NCBI GenBank assembly: GCA_003212695.1
Contig: QCPC01000002.1
Location: forward strand, 62,001 to 126,000
DNA: 64,000 bases
Source of the DNA: Prochlorococcus sp. AG-436-C13
GTDB lineage: Bacteria > Cyanobacteriota > Cyanobacteriia > PCC-6307 > Cyanobiaceae
Direction of reading: 5' to 3'
Shown here in pieces: positions 10,766-21,200 of this stretch. Every line of letters starts with the position of its first letter. Positions within the stretch are counted from its first letter, which is position 1. The notes beneath the pieces are model-generated. The model had not been told where the DNA came from. It worked only from the letters and a program-made list of their open reading frames with translations, and did not search any database. The translations under genes and the position numbers were made by a program.

Positions 10766-11521
10766 CTAACTCATAACCATACCACCGTCTACCTGTAAAA
10801 CTTGTCCAGTTATATATGACGCAGCTTTATCAGAAGCTAGAAATCTTACTGCCCCGGCAACATGTTCTGGATCTCCAAAGTGTCCTAAAGGAATGGCTGA
10901 AAGGATTTGATCTGCATGTAGATCTTTTGTCATATCTGTTTTGATGAATCCAGGTGCAACAGCATTGACTGTTATACCTCTGCTAGCAAATTCTTTTGCA
11001 GTGCTTTTCGTAAGTCCAATGACGCCTGCCTTGGCTGATGCATAATTAGATTGTCCTGCATTACCCATAAGACCAACAACAGAAGTAATGTTAATTATCC
11101 TGCCTTGTTTTCTTTTTAGCATTGTTCTTGAAACTGCTTTTGTGCATAAGAAAACCCCAGTTAAATTCAGGTTGATTACAGATTGCCAATCTTCTGTTTT
11201 CATTCTCATCAATAGACCATCATTTGTAATACCAGCATTGTTTACCAAAATATTAATCTGACCACTTTTTTCTAATACTGTATTTATCAATTTTTCTACA
11301 GAGGACTCGTTTGAAACATTTGCTTGGACTGAGTAAGCCTTGCCTCCTAACCTCTCTATCAATGAAACTACTTCTTTTGCGCTTTCAGGTGAGCTTGAAT
11401 AGTTGACAACTACCTCTGCACCAACTTCGGCCAGGCTTAAAGCAATTGCTTTTCCTATCCCTCTGCTAGCACCAGTGATGATGGCAGTTTGACCTTTGAG
11501 AAGAAGAGATGCTGAAGTCAT
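10766..11521 (-). CDS. fabG: 3-oxoacyl-[acyl-carrier-protein] reductase
   Basis: NADPH-dependent reductase of the fatty acid elongation cycle. 251 residues, a classical short-chain dehydrogenase. Cofactor motif TGASRGIGKA near residue 17, NNAG at about 90, and the catalytic Ser-Tyr-Lys set in NITSVVGLMG and SNYASAKAG. The C-terminus VLQVDGGMVMS is typical of FabG. ATG 11521. Divergent from ispD with about 120 bases between the starts. Confidence 0.94.
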   Translation of the reverse strand: MTSASLLLKGQTAIITGASRGIGKAIALSLAEVGAEVVVNYSSSPESAKEVVSLIERLGGKAYSVQANVSNESSVEKLINTVLEKSGQINILVNNAGITNDGLLMRMKTEDWQSVINLNLTGVFLCTKAVSRTMLKRKQGRIINITSVVGLMGNAGQSNYASAKAGVIGLTKSTAKEFASRGITVNAVAPGFIKTDMTKDLHADQILSAIPLGHFGDPEHVAGAVRFLASDKAASYITGQVLQVDGGMVMS

Positions 11522-11627
11522 GCGACGATAATTTGTTGCTTTGATTAAATTTGATCAAAGTACTTTGTACTTAGCCTTATAAATTAGAGCAGTATTGTTT
11601 AAGTTGAAAGATTTTAACGACATTCTT

Positions 11628-11635
11628 AAAAGGAG
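11628..11635 (+). promoter_or_regulatory. Shine-Dalgarno site that fixes the ispD TTG start
   Basis: AAAAGGAG lies 6 bases before TTG 11642. It supports the TTG as the true start of ispD, whose protein begins directly with the conserved nucleotide-binding segment. Confidence 0.7.
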
Positions 11636-11641
11636 TGAATT

Positions 11642-12322
11642 TTGCATTTATTAATTGCTGCTGCTGGTAGTGGGAAGCGAATGGGAGGGAATCGTAACAA
11701 GTTACTTCTTGAAGTCGCTGGTCGCCCAGTATTGTCATGGACTTTGGAAGCAATAAAGTCAGCCAAATCTATTAAATGGATTGGGATTGTAGGACAACCC
11801 TGTGATAAGGAATTAATAATATCTATTACTAAGCAATTCTCCATGATGATCCATTGGATAGATGGTGGAGATACACGCCAACAATCTGTTCAGAGAGGCT
11901 TGGCTGGGTTGCCTCCTGAAGCTGAGTTCGTTCTTATTCATGATGGTGCAAGATGTTTGGTAGAACCTGAGTTGTTAGATAAATGCTCTGAATTAGTTAA
12001 GGAAGGGATTGCTGTTATTTCTGCTACCCCAGTCACTGACACAATAAAGAAAGTATCTAATGATGGATTTATTCTTGATACACCAAACAGGTCAGAATTA
12101 TGGGCTGCACAAACTCCTCAGGCTTTTTGCGTCTCTGAACTAAAGAAGGGGCACGAGCAAGCTCTTCTTAATAATTGGAAGGTAACAGATGACGCGTCAC
12201 TATTTGAAAAACTTGGATGGCCTGTGAAGGTTGTTGAGTCCCTTCCTTCTAACATTAAGGTTACAACTCCCTTTGATCTCGTTATTGCAGAGGCTTTAAT
12301 TTCTAAGAGGGCTGAATGCTAA
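11642..12322 (+). CDS. ispD: 2-C-methyl-D-erythritol 4-phosphate cytidylyltransferase
   Basis: Third enzyme of the MEP isoprenoid pathway: CTP plus MEP gives CDP-ME, feeding chlorophyll phytol, carotenoids and quinones. 226 residues. The N-terminal loop [18 protein letters not shown] is the nucleotide-binding signature. [18 protein letters not shown] and the [10 protein letters not shown] segment are family hallmarks. TTG start with a strong ribosome site. Its 3' end overlaps the convergent carboxypeptidase gene by 20 bases. Confidence 0.94.
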   Translation: MHLLIAAAGSGKRMGGNRNKLLLEVAGRPVLSWTLEAIKSAKSIKWIGIVGQPCDKELIISITKQFSMMIHWIDGGDTRQQSVQRGLAGLPPEAEFVLIHDGARCLVEPELLDKCSELVKEGIAVISATPVTDTIKKVSNDGFILDTPNRSELWAAQTPQAFCVSELKKGHEQALLNNWKVTDDASLFEKLGWPVKVVESLPSNIKVTTPFDLVIAEALISKRAEC

Positions 12323-13199
12323 GACTCCCTTTGTAGCAATCTATAGTAGCTCCCCACCCAAGAGGGAGTGCTGCATTACCATGGCAATGACCAACAGGAA
12401 GGTTTGCAAGGATAGGAATGTTTAAGTCCATGCACCGATCTTGAAGGATTTCTTTAATAGTAAATATTTGCTCATGATCTTCTTGCTCTTCATGAGCAGA
12501 AAATTTTCCTAATCCTATCCCTGCGAGATTTTGAAGAAGACCATTTAATCTCCATTGAGTTAGCATCCTGTCAAGTCGGTAAGGAGCTTCGCCAACATCT
12601 TCGAGAACTAAAATTGCACCAGTTAAATTGGGCATATGTCTACTTCCTAATAGATGAGTTGCAACGGTTAGGTTAGATACGATTAAAGGACCTTTTGCTA
12701 TCCCTTCAATCCAAGGCTCTCCATAAAGATCAGGTGCTGACTTTTTAAACAAAATAGACTTTAGCCTGTCTTTACTCCAACGAGGCTCTTGAGAAAGAGA
12801 GCTTACTAATGGACCATGGATTCCTCCGTCAAATCCTGCGGCAAGTCTTGATAGAAGGACTGAAGATATGTCTGAGTAACCAAGAATCCACCCTGCTTTC
12901 CATGGCTGATGGCGTTCTAATAATCTGGCTGCTCCCCATCCGCCTCTTGCAAAAGTAATTAATGAATATGATTCTTCAGAATGCAATTCGCTATATCGCA
13001 GTGTATCTTCTCCAGAAAGATATCCCCAATGTCTTCCAGTTATGACTTTGTTCTTACAAGTTAAACCCCAACTTTTAAATATTTCTAATCCTTCAATTAT
13101 CTTGTTTTGACTATTAACGGGAGAACTAATTGCAATTGTTATAACTTTGTCTCCTTGTTTTAGTGGCTTTAAAGTAGTTTCAGGATTAATAATATTCAT
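12303..13199 (-). CDS. ldcA: Murein LD-carboxypeptidase (peptidase S66)
   Basis: Removes the terminal D-Ala from murein tetrapeptides during cell-wall recycling. 298 residues. The nucleophile Ser is in [10 protein letters not shown], preceded by [12 protein letters not shown]; the Glu and His of the triad are seen in [15 protein letters not shown] and [14 protein letters not shown]. No signal peptide, in line with a cytoplasmic enzyme. Starts 3 bases after the stop of the prenyltransferase gene, so the two are probably co-transcribed. Confidence 0.88.
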   Translation of the reverse strand: MNIINPETTLKPLKQGDKVITIAISSPVNSQNKIIEGLEIFKSWGLTCKNKVITGRHWGYLSGEDTLRYSELHSEESYSLITFARGGWGAARLLERHQPWKAGWILGYSDISSVLLSRLAAGFDGGIHGPLVSSLSQEPRWSKDRLKSILFKKSAPDLYGEPWIEGIAKGPLIVSNLTVATHLLGSRHMPNLTGAILVLEDVGEAPYRLDRMLTQWRLNGLLQNLAGIGLGKFSAHEEQEDHEQIFTIKEILQDRCMDLNIPILANLPVGHCHGNAALPLGWGATIDCYKGSLSIQPS

Positions 13200-13202
13200 T
13201 TT

Positions 13203-14108
13203 TTAAGTATTTCCAAGTATTAATCCCAACCAAATTAGACTTCCTAGAAGAACCTGATTATGAAAATGTTGACTGTATTTCTTTTTATTGTGTTTTGATT
13301 GCTTTAATAAATAAATTTCTCGCTGCATCCCAAAAAAAGAAATTAGCCATATTGGCCAAAAGATTGTTTCTATACTTTTATTAAAGGCACTATATGCAAT
13401 TAGTATTGATGACATTGCATAGCAAATAGATACTATTTTATAAGCTTTTTCCCCTAGTGATAATGCACTGCTATTAAGACCTAATTTTTTATCATCTTTT
13501 TTATCTGCCATTGCATAAACTGTATCAAAACCAAATGTCCAAATCATTGTTGAGAGCCAACAAGTTAGAAGTGAAAGCCCTCCATTTAAATTCGATTCAC
13601 TTGCGGCCCAAGGAATTAATACAGAAAATCCCCAGCAAATAGAAAGAAGCAATTGAGGGTATTTAAACCATCTTTTAGAAGAAGGATATATAACTATAGG
13701 TATTAAAGATATAGTGGCAAGTGTTAAGCATATATTCCTGCTGGCCAATGGCAGTAAAAAGATAATTTTTAAGCTTATTAAAAGTAGAAATAAAAATAAA
13801 ACCAGAGCTGTTGATATGTTGATGTTCTTTTTTGCAAGTGGTCTGTCTTTGGTTCTTGTAACCTTTGCATCTATTTCTTTATCCCAAAGGTCATTTGCAA
13901 TACATCCTGCACCGCTTACCAGTACCCCTCCAACCATTATTAATGTAAACAATTCCAAATTTGGCGCACCTGTTGGGGTAAGCCATAGTGCCCATCCTGC
14001 TGGAATGAGCAATATCAGTCTTCCGCTTGGTTTGTTCCAGCGAAGTAGTTTTATTAAATTAAAAAGGAAGCTTTTCACTTTTGGTTTGTTTTTAGAAAGA
14101 TTAATCAA
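13203..14108 (-). CDS. ubiA: 4-hydroxybenzoate polyprenyltransferase (UbiA family)
   Basis: Membrane prenyltransferase, 301 residues, about eight helices. First Asp-rich site ANDLWDKEIDAKVTRTKDRPL, second DKKDDKKLGLNSSALSLG. In cyanobacteria this subfamily prenylates 4-hydroxybenzoate on the route to plastoquinone. The RTKDRPLA motif and length separate it from heme O synthase at 4106. TTG start at 14108. Co-directional with ldcA. Exact substrate is inferred from subfamily likeness. Confidence 0.87.
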   Translation of the reverse strand: MINLSKNKPKVKSFLFNLIKLLRWNKPSGRLILLIPAGWALWLTPTGAPNLELFTLIMVGGVLVSGAGCIANDLWDKEIDAKVTRTKDRPLAKKNINISTALVLFLFLLLISLKIIFLLPLASRNICLTLATISLIPIVIYPSSKRWFKYPQLLLSICWGFSVLIPWAASESNLNGGLSLLTCWLSTMIWTFGFDTVYAMADKKDDKKLGLNSSALSLGEKAYKIVSICYAMSSILIAYSAFNKSIETIFWPIWLISFFGMQREIYLLKQSKHNKKKYSQHFHNQVLLGSLIWLGLILGNT

Positions 14109-14145
14109 ATCCTGCTAGATTTCATCTGTTATGTAGAGATTAGCT

Positions 14146-15822
14146 TTGTCAAAGATCCCTGTTGAAATTTCAGGTGATGAATCATTCTCGACGAATCCAA
14201 GAGAAACTTTTAAAAGCAAGGATTCTAGGTTTAGAAATAATGAAAAGATTCGAAGAGTTGCAGCTGTTGACATAGGGACAAATTCAACGCATTTGGTCAT
14301 TGCATCTGTAGACCCTTCTTTGCATACATTTAGTATTGATTTGGCTGAAAAATCATCTACTAGACTTGGTAATCGTGATGCAGAAACAGGCAATTTAACA
14401 AATTCAGCAAAAGATAGAGTAATGGAGACTTTAAAGCGATTTAAAGATATTGCTATTAGTCACAAAGTCAATGAGATCCTTTTAGCAGCAACAAGTGCCG
14501 TAAGAGAAGCTCCAAATGGACAAGATTTTTTGAACCAAATTAAGAATGATTTAGAACTTGAAGTTGAATTGATTAGTGGTCCAGAAGAGGCAAGGTTGAT
14601 TTATTTAGGTGTTCTTTCTGGTATGCCTTTTGGAAATCTTCCTCACTTGGTTTTAGATATCGGAGGTGGATCTACAGAGTTGATTCTTGCTGATGATAAT
14701 GATGCAAGAGCTCTGACTAGTTCAAAATTAGGAGCAGTAAGTCTTAAGAGAGACTTTGTAAAGGATGATCAATTATCACAGCAAAGATTGCAATTTCTGA
14801 GAACTTTCATTGAGGGATCACTAGAACCCGCTGTTAATAAGATTCTTGCAAGGATAAAAGAAGGAGAAAAACAAGTTCTTGTTGCTACAAGTGGCACAGC
14901 ACTTGCTATTGGTGCACTTACAGCTTCAGAGGAAAATAATTTGTTGATAGGAATGCATGGATACAAATTTTCTAAAGAAAAACTGGATAAATTGATTGAG
15001 AAATTGTTAAGTATGACGCCTGAGCAGAGAAGAAAACTTTCTTCATTAAGCGAACGCCGTTCTGAAATCATTGTCCCAGGAGCTCTTATTCTTCAAGTGG
15101 CAATGAAAATGCTGAAGGCGGAAGAGGTGGTTCTCAGTGAAAGAGCCTTAAGAGAAGGCCTGGTAGTAGATTGGATGTTTCGCAAAGGGTTGCTAAAAGA
15201 TCGGTTTAGTTTGCAGGGAAGTATTCGAGAAAGAACTGTTGCTCATCAGGCGGAAAGGTTCTCTGTCAATAGACAACGTTCTGAACGAGTGGCTAATTAT
15301 GCGCTTGATATCTATGACAATACTCAAGGCATTTTTCATCATGATAAAGGCCTTGGAAGAAATCTTCTTTGGGCTGCAGCGATGTTGCATTCATGCGGTC
15401 AACATATAAATTTAGCTTCTTATCACAAACATTCTTGGTATTTAATTAGGCATGGTGAATTATTAGGCTACTCGCACTCAGAACATTTAATGGTTGCTGC
15501 AATTGCTAGATATCATAGAAAAAGTTTACCTAAAAAAAGGCATGAGGCTTGGCAGGCTATAGAAGATAAGGAACATAGAAAAATAGTTTCAGAGATGTCT
15601 TTGTTGTTGCGACTTTCAGTTTCATTGGACTGTCGCCCTGATCGGGTAATCTCTTCATTAAAGTTTTTTACTCAACCTGGAGAAGTAAATATTAATCTTA
15701 TTCCAGCAGTAAATATCCAAAATTTAGATCTTGAGAAATGGAGTTTAAGTAATTGCATCCCAATAGTGAAATCACTAACTGGTGTTGATTTAAAAGTATC
15801 TGTAGACATTAATGAATTTTGA
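14146..15822 (+). CDS. ppx: Exopolyphosphatase / Ppx-GppA phosphatase
   Basis: Degrades polyphosphate from chain ends, and relatives hydrolyse pppGpp. 558 residues. N-terminal actin-like ATPase fold: VAAVDIGTNSTHLVIA and LVLDIGGGSTELILA are the phosphate-binding loops, with GPEEARLIYLGV between them. The C-terminal half is an HD-like domain (LLWAAAMLHSCGQHIN, SHSEHLMVAAIARYHRK). An N-terminal extension of about 38 residues precedes the first strand, so a start downstream of TTG 14146 is possible. Relevant to phosphate-poor seawater. Confidence 0.9.
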   Translation: MSKIPVEISGDESFSTNPRETFKSKDSRFRNNEKIRRVAAVDIGTNSTHLVIASVDPSLHTFSIDLAEKSSTRLGNRDAETGNLTNSAKDRVMETLKRFKDIAISHKVNEILLAATSAVREAPNGQDFLNQIKNDLELEVELISGPEEARLIYLGVLSGMPFGNLPHLVLDIGGGSTELILADDNDARALTSSKLGAVSLKRDFVKDDQLSQQRLQFLRTFIEGSLEPAVNKILARIKEGEKQVLVATSGTALAIGALTASEENNLLIGMHGYKFSKEKLDKLIEKLLSMTPEQRRKLSSLSERRSEIIVPGALILQVAMKMLKAEEVVLSERALREGLVVDWMFRKGLLKDRFSLQGSIRERTVAHQAERFSVNRQRSERVANYALDIYDNTQGIFHHDKGLGRNLLWAAAMLHSCGQHINLASYHKHSWYLIRHGELLGYSHSEHLMVAAIARYHRKSLPKKRHEAWQAIEDKEHRKIVSEMSLLLRLSVSLDCRPDRVISSLKFFTQPGEVNINLIPAVNIQNLDLEKWSLSNCIPIVKSLTGVDLKVSVDINEF

Positions 15823-15872
15823 AATCTTCATGTAAAAATAATTTAAATATTCACTTGTTTTTTTGAATTAAG

Positions 15873-16349
15873 TTATTTTTTAGAATTTGGACTAATAATT
15901 TCAGTTGAATCGCGTTCCATTAAAAACAATTGCAAACCAAATTTTACAGTAAAAGCACCCAAAAAAACTGCTGCAATAGCAAAAAGAGAAATTAATAAGA
16001 ATGATTTATTTGATTGTACTTTTTTTATTTCTTTTGATTTAATTGGTAATTCTTCTCTGCTTTTTGCACCTTCTTTAAATAAACTTTGTACATCAATATC
16101 CAGTTGAAGTTTTTCAGCAATCCTTCTGATCATAGCTTTTACATAAATAATCTCTGGTAGTGATTTGTAATCTCCACTCTCGATAGCAAATAAGTAAGAC
16201 CTGTTGATTTTTAAATCTTCAGACAATGATTCCACTGTTATATTTTTCTGCTCTCTTGCTTTTTTTATAAGAGCACCAATATTATTCACTTCTTTTTGAG
16301 AATCAGAGCTTTTTTCAGGGTTGTTTTTTTCTGAATTTGTTATTTCCAC
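15873..16349 (-). CDS. RodZ-like helix-turn-helix membrane protein
   Basis: 158 residues. An XRE/HTH_25 domain covers about residues 25-90 (IGALIKKAREQKNITVESL, RSYLFAIESGDY), then a basic linker and one membrane helix (FLLISLFAIAAVFLGAF). RodZ couples MreB to the cell-wall machinery; here the periplasmic part is very short. The start is GTG at 16349, directly after the cobM stop. Could instead act as a small membrane-tethered regulator. Confidence 0.72.
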   Translation of the reverse strand: MEITNSEKNNPEKSSDSQKEVNNIGALIKKAREQKNITVESLSEDLKINRSYLFAIESGDYKSLPEIIYVKAMIRRIAEKLQLDIDVQSLFKEGAKSREELPIKSKEIKKVQSNKSFLLISLFAIAAVFLGAFTVKFGLQLFLMERDSTEIISPNSKK

Positions 16350-17102
16350 TTATTTTTGTCTAAACAAATGTTTGTGGTCATCATAATAGAGTTTTGATCG
16401 ATTGCTATATGATCTCAATGCCGGACTGATGATATAAAGAGTAGTTCTTAAAAGTCCTTTTTCTTTTGATGTTACAGCCATTTCCTTTAATGGAACTACT
16501 TTTAACCATTGATCATCCCATGTAACTCTATACCCGATAGCAACTGGGGTTTCGGCTGGGTAATGTAGTAGAAGCTCTTTTTGAACATCGTCTACATGCC
16601 TTGCACTTAGGTATAAACATAAAGAGCCGCCTATTCTGGAAAGTTTCTCTAAGTTTTCTCTAGCAGGAATACCTGTTCTCCCACTAGCTCTACTTAGAAC
16701 AATTGTTTGAACTATTCCAGGTATAGTCAATTCTTTCTTCAACTCAGAAGCAGTAGCTTGGTAGGCACTTATCCCTGGAATAACCTCAACTTCTATACCT
16801 TCTTCTGCTAGGCCACAAATTTGTTCTGAAATTGCACCATATAAGCAAGGATCACCATCATGTAATCTAACTACCTTTTTTCCTAGTTTTGAGTGTTTTA
16901 TAAGTAGTTCAAGAATCTCTTCTAGCGTTAAAGAGCTTGTTTTAAATTTTTCACAGTCTTTTGAAACAAGTTCCAGAATTCCTGGCGATATTAATGAATC
17001 TGTCCAGATTAAGACCTCGGCATCCTTTAACCTGTTTAGTGCTCTTATTGTTAATAAATCAGGAGCACCAGGACCAGCTCCAACAATTGATATTGGATTC
17101 AT
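16350..17102 (-). CDS. cobM: Precorrin-4 C11-methyltransferase
   Basis: SAM-dependent methylation of the corrin ring in cobalamin synthesis. 250 residues, tetrapyrrole methylase fold. [18 protein letters not shown] at the N-terminus, [14 protein letters not shown], and [14 protein letters not shown] mark the family; the [12 protein letters not shown] segment fits CobM/CbiF. ATG overlaps the lgt stop as ATGA. It is distant from cobK (54658) in this window, so the pathway genes are scattered. Confidence 0.92.
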   Translation of the reverse strand: MNPISIVGAGPGAPDLLTIRALNRLKDAEVLIWTDSLISPGILELVSKDCEKFKTSSLTLEEILELLIKHSKLGKKVVRLHDGDPCLYGAISEQICGLAEEGIEVEVIPGISAYQATASELKKELTIPGIVQTIVLSRASGRTGIPARENLEKLSRIGGSLCLYLSARHVDDVQKELLLHYPAETPVAIGYRVTWDDQWLKVVPLKEMAVTSKEKGLLRTTLYIISPALRSYSNRSKLYYDDHKHLFRQK

Positions 17103-18007
17103 AGTGTTCTATTTTCATTTATTCCAAATGTTGGCATTTTTCTTTTCCTTTGATAAATCCAAAAAAGTCCAAATGTGCTAATACTAATCAGAATAAAACT
17201 TGTCAATTGAGCAATTCTAATGCCTCCTTCACATAAAGGCGCTGTCGACCCAAGGCAAAGTGGATCGATTCTTAAATTTTCAATCCAAAGACGGCCTGTA
17301 CTATAGCTAAGTAAATATATACAACTCAATGCACCGCTAGGAAGCTTAAGTAGTCCATTTATATTCAATCTAAATAATGTAATCAGTAGAACAAAAATAC
17401 AAATATTCCAAATAGATTCGTAAAGGAATGTGGGGTGAAAATAACTTTCATTTATGAAATTATCTGGCCTAAAGTTATAAGGAATGAATAACTTCCAGGG
17501 ATAATTAGTAGGCAGGCCAAAAGCTTCATTGTTAAAAAAATTACCCCAGCGTCCTATAGCTTGTCCAAGTGCTACAGAAGGTAGAAGGACATCTAATAGA
17601 TCCCAAAAGCTTTCTTTTTTAATCTTGCAGAAAATTAAAACTGCTAATGAACCAAATATTAAAGCACCATGAATAGCAATTCCTCCCTGCCAAATTTCTA
17701 CAAACTTTGGGATTGGAATAGATACTCCTAAAAAATTTACTCCACTCCAAAAATTTTCTTCACTATAATTTCTCCATTCAAATAGAACATAATAAAACCT
17801 TGCACCGGCAATAGAGCTTAATATCAGTATTGGTAATAGATCTCCAATTATTCCTTTGCTTATATTCCTATATGATGCAAGTCTCTTAGAGAGAAGTAAT
17901 CCTATTAAAACTGAGAAGGAAATTAGTATTCCATACCATCTAAATGTTATTACTCCAAGTCTTATCTCTGCTCCAGGTGAGATTAATAAGGCCAATAAAG
18001 CTTCCAT
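17099..18007 (-). CDS. lgt: Prolipoprotein diacylglyceryl transferase
   Basis: Adds diacylglycerol from phosphatidylglycerol to the lipobox Cys of prolipoproteins. 302 residues, about seven helices. [35 protein letters not shown] and the signature [17 protein letters not shown] near residue 150 are all present. The end overlaps the cobM start by 4 bases. Downstream of petC-petA with a 39-base gap, so it may share their transcript. Confidence 0.95.
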   Translation of the reverse strand: MEALLALLISPGAEIRLGVITFRWYGILISFSVLIGLLLSKRLASYRNISKGIIGDLLPILILSSIAGARFYYVLFEWRNYSEENFWSGVNFLGVSIPIPKFVEIWQGGIAIHGALIFGSLAVLIFCKIKKESFWDLLDVLLPSVALGQAIGRWGNFFNNEAFGLPTNYPWKLFIPYNFRPDNFINESYFHPTFLYESIWNICIFVLLITLFRLNINGLLKLPSGALSCIYLLSYSTGRLWIENLRIDPLCLGSTAPLCEGGIRIAQLTSFILISISTFGLFWIYQRKRKMPTFGINENRTL

Positions 18008-18046
18008 TATTTTACATAATTTATTAAATTCTAACTTTTAATTTAT

Positions 18047-18979
18047 TTATATTCCTTTTGCTGCTTGTACTTTTTCAACTTGTTTTTTCTTTAGAACAAG
18101 TAGTATTTGAGTTAAGGCAACACCAGCAAAGAAAACAATTAGTCCAATAACTCTTGCAGGACTCTGCAAGACAATCTCGGTGTCTAATTGACCAAATCCA
18201 CCTACATTAGGATCATTAGTTAATGGTGAGCCGGCTTCTATTAGATCTCCTTGCTTAATAAGTAAATTTGGACCTACAGGGATTGTTTCTGTAATTAGCT
18301 CTCCTTCTTCTGATTGAATAGTAATACTTCTAGAATTATCTTCTCCATCTTCTATAGATATAACTTCTCCTGACTTAGAAGCCGTAAAAATAGAATTGTT
18401 GCTTTTTTCACCAGTTGGATATACTTGTCCTCTGCCTCTATTACCTCCAACATTAATAGAATACTTGCCAAAATGAATGTCCTTATTTATTGCTGGATCT
18501 GGTGAAAGTATAGGGAATACAATCTCTTTATTCTGATCTCCTGGTAACGGACCTACAAGTATAATATTATCTTTATCTTCGCTATATTGAGTAAAATAAA
18601 CCCCTTTAGTTTCTTCTTTAATATTCTCATTCCAGCGATCTTGTGGGGCTAGTTTGAAACCATCAGGAAGCATAACTATTGCTCCAACCTGAAGAGGCAC
18701 TTTGCTCCCATCTGCTCCTATCTCTTCAGTACCAGCCTTGTAAGGTATTTTTACAGCAGCCTTGAATACACTATCTGCTCCTACGGATTGAGGTACTTCG
18801 ACTTGCGTGGTCATCTTTGCTAGATGACAATTTGCACATACTAATTTGCCGGTAGCTTCTCTTGGGTTTTCATAATTTTGTTGTGCCCAAAAGGGATATG
18901 CCCAGCTTTTAGAAGGCAAAAGTATTAATGAAAATCCTATTAATAAGGAGCCTAGGAAAAAAGTAAGTATGCGGCGCAT
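18047..18979 (-). CDS. petA: Cytochrome f (apocytochrome)
   Basis: Large c-type cytochrome of the b6f complex; passes electrons to plastocyanin or cytochrome c6 in the lumen. 310 residues. Signal peptide of about 27 residues ending in SWA, then mature YPFWAQQNY, where the Tyr amino group is a heme axial ligand. Heme motif VCANCHLAK. Near the C-terminus a single helix ([19 protein letters not shown]) and a basic stromal tail. Directly downstream of petC, the usual cyanobacterial petCA order. Confidence 0.98.
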   Translation of the reverse strand: MRRILTFFLGSLLIGFSLILLPSKSWAYPFWAQQNYENPREATGKLVCANCHLAKMTTQVEVPQSVGADSVFKAAVKIPYKAGTEEIGADGSKVPLQVGAIVMLPDGFKLAPQDRWNENIKEETKGVYFTQYSEDKDNIILVGPLPGDQNKEIVFPILSPDPAINKDIHFGKYSINVGGNRGRGQVYPTGEKSNNSIFTASKSGEVISIEDGEDNSRSITIQSEEGELITETIPVGPNLLIKQGDLIEAGSPLTNDPNVGGFGQLDTEIVLQSPARVIGLIVFFAGVALTQILLVLKKKQVEKVQAAKGI

Positions 18980-19031
18980 GATTGGATGTAAATGATGTAG
19001 AGGATTTTAAAAAGGATTTCTGGGAATTAAA

Positions 19032-19568
19032 TTATGCCCACCATGGCTTGTCCCCAGTTCTGAAATCTGTTTCAGTCCATTGACTTACAAAAACATTATC
19101 GTCTTGGATATCTATGTGAGTTAAAGCTAAAGAAAGAGGGGCAGGTCCTCTTACTACTTTTCCATTTGCATCATATTGGCTTCCATGGCATGGACAAATA
19201 TATTTATTAGCACCACTATTCCATGGAACTACACAACCAAGGTGAGTACAAATAGCATTTATTCCAAAATTTCCTATTGCTTCATCTCCATCCACAATTA
19301 AATAAGTAGGATCACCTTTAAGTCCTTGCACAAGACTTCTATCTCCAGCGGGGTGATTAGAAAGCCAACCAGTAGCAGTAACTGCATTGCCCAGTTCATC
19401 TTTAGCAGTTGTTCCACCTGTTCCTCCTCCAGCTCTTAATGGCATGAAGAAATTTGCAACAGGGTAAAGAGCTCCTAAAGCAACTCCTGTTGCAGTACCG
19501 AATGTAAGAAGGTTCATGAACTGTCGTCTGCCCATTGAGGGCACATCGCTAGGACTCATTTGTGTCAT
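19032..19568 (-). CDS. petC: Cytochrome b6f Rieske iron-sulfur protein
   Basis: Carries the [2Fe-2S] cluster that takes electrons from plastoquinol. 178 residues. The N-terminus has [10 protein letters not shown] ahead of one membrane helix, fitting Tat-dependent export. Cluster ligands are CTHLGC and [10 protein letters not shown]-terminus RTGDKPWWA. First gene of petC-petA, 52 bases apart. tatC lies about 400 bases upstream on the same strand, separated by a gene on the other strand. Confidence 0.97.
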   Translation of the reverse strand: MTQMSPSDVPSMGRRQFMNLLTFGTATGVALGALYPVANFFMPLRAGGGTGGTTAKDELGNAVTATGWLSNHPAGDRSLVQGLKGDPTYLIVDGDEAIGNFGINAICTHLGCVVPWNSGANKYICPCHGSQYDANGKVVRGPAPLSLALTHIDIQDDNVFVSQWTETDFRTGDKPWWA

Positions 19569-19688
19569 GCCAGATGTTCACGCAGCTCATAATTATCTCC
19601 ATTATGACCTGTAAAGGGTCGCTACTGTTTGAAAAGAGAAGGTTTCTAAATAAGATTTGTTTGATTTTGTGGTTAATTCAATCTTTAA

Positions 19689-20015
19689 ATGACATCCGCA
19701 AAGCCATTAGAAGTTGATGAAGTAATCAGATTGATTAAAAATCGATGGGGTGTTACCTATGAGTTGAAAATGCTGGTCAAAGGTAGAAGTCTTTATATAC
19801 AAATGATGTGGGGTTTCTTGGAAAAGCAATCTTTGCATTTGTCTGAACAAGAATATCGCAAAAAACTTTCAAAAGTTCTTGAGGTTGTTAATAGATTGGG
19901 ACAGTCTTCACAAGTAAGGCATTGGTTGCTTTTTATTGAAGGTAAGCCAAGGATTGGAAGAGCACTTAGTTTGCATTTGAAGGGGGATTGGAGGTTGGAG
20001 GAATTTGTCCTTTAA
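19689..20015 (+). CDS. DUF3067 protein
   Basis: 108 residues, conserved in cyanobacteria and plastid-bearing plants, function unknown to me. The sequence is continuous from VDEVIRLIKNRWGVTYELKM to HWLLFIEGKPRIGRALSL, with no membrane helix or signal. It is divergent from petC and its 3' end overlaps the convergent tatC by 50 bases. Placement between petC and tatC hints at a thylakoid-related role but proves nothing. Confidence 0.8.
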   Translation: MTSAKPLEVDEVIRLIKNRWGVTYELKMLVKGRSLYIQMMWGFLEKQSLHLSEQEYRKKLSKVLEVVNRLGQSSQVRHWLLFIEGKPRIGRALSLHLKGDWRLEEFVL

Positions 20016-20730
20016 ACTTGTCTGTAAAGGCTACTAATAAAACACCTATTAAAAACAAAATATATATTGAGCTGGCTAGTAAAATCATTGTTATAGGGTC
20101 AGTAGATGGAGTTATAACTGCTCCAGCTATAGCAGAAGCTATTAATACCCATCTCCATGCTGAAAGCATCTTTTGCCATTTAATAAGACCTAAAAGACCT
20201 AAAAGCAGTTGAAGAATGGGAATTTGAAATGATAACCCTGTCCCAACCATTAGAAGTAAGACAAAGTCTAAATACTTTTCAATTGACCAAAGTGGTTCAA
20301 CGACCTCAGCACCATATCCAATAAGGAAATTTAAAGCGGCAGGCAGAAGAGCTTTCCATGCAAAGAATATTCCACCTAGAAATAAAATTGCAGAACCTGC
20401 TACAGCTGGTGCTATTAATTTTTTCTCGTTTTGACTAAGACCAGGTAAAACAAATGAAAGAATTTGAAAAACTATGTAGGGTATAGCAATTATTAGACCT
20501 GAATATCCGGCGACTTTTATTGATACAAAAAGAAATTCACCTGGAGAAAGTTGTAAAAAATGAATTGAGCTGGCTGGAGCTTCTAAGATTTTTACTAATG
20601 GTTTGACCAGAATAAGACTTGCAATAGCGCATAGAATTATGGCTATTAAACTTTTGATTACTCTTTCACGTAGTTCTTCAAGATGATCAAGCAAAGGCAT
20701 TTGCTTGTCTTCATATGGTTCTATCGACAT
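19966..20730 (-). CDS. tatC: Sec-independent (Tat) protein translocase subunit TatC
   Basis: Receptor subunit of the twin-arginine translocon that exports folded proteins such as PetC. 254 residues with six helices. The N-terminus PLLDHLEELRERVIKSL is the diagnostic TatC segment, followed by PGEFLFVSIKVAGYSGLI and FVLPGLSQNEKK. No TatA is encoded in the window. The 3' end overlaps DUF3067 in convergent orientation. Confidence 0.96.
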   Translation of the reverse strand: MSIEPYEDKQMPLLDHLEELRERVIKSLIAIILCAIASLILVKPLVKILEAPASSIHFLQLSPGEFLFVSIKVAGYSGLIIAIPYIVFQILSFVLPGLSQNEKKLIAPAVAGSAILFLGGIFFAWKALLPAALNFLIGYGAEVVEPLWSIEKYLDFVLLLMVGTGLSFQIPILQLLLGLLGLIKWQKMLSAWRWVLIASAIAGAVITPSTDPITMILLASSIYILFLIGVLLVAFTDKFKGQIPPTSNPPSNAN

Positions 20731-20885
20731 CTTTTAAGTTCTTCAGTTAATTGGAAGACCTCTTTTTTTTATAATAGGTTTAATACTCATCGTTTTTTAT
20801 ACAAGCATACAGATCTGAAAATATTTTTCTAAAAAAGGAAATTAAGCCTTGAATTAATATATTTAAATTATTTCTATAGTGATTC

Positions 20886-21188
20886 TTAAGCGAATCTTCC
20901 TCTTTTAGAATTATTCTGACGATTACTATTAATTGAGGATTGAGGGTTTGTAGGGTCAGGAAGTATAAATGGTGGACAATTATTCAAAGAAGATTCTCCA
21001 TAAGTTGCATATTCTTTGTAGCCACCCATTTTCCCGTTAGTTTTCATAAGAGCGCTAATGAAGCAAAGTAGAAGAAAGACAGTTGGGGCTCCAATTATTA
21101 AGGCAGCTCCAAAGATGTAACCTATTAAAAACTCTGCAAAACTATGGTTCCCTAAAAACTCATGAGATCCAACAATAAATTCGAACAT
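20886..21188 (-). CDS. Small membrane protein of unknown function
   Basis: 100 residues. Residues about 18-50 form one long or two short hydrophobic helices (FLIGYIFGAALIIGAPTVFL). The remainder is polar: GYKEYATYGESS, then a Pro/Asn/Ser-rich tail ending in basic residues. ATG 21188. Sits between rqcH and tatC on the same strand. Family not recognised; the coherent helix plus ordered tail supports a real gene. Confidence 0.6.
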   Translation of the reverse strand: MFEFIVGSHEFLGNHSFAEFLIGYIFGAALIIGAPTVFLLLCFISALMKTNGKMGGYKEYATYGESSLNNCPPFILPDPTNPQSSINSNRQNNSKRGRFA

Positions 21189-21200
21189 TCAAAAAAATCT

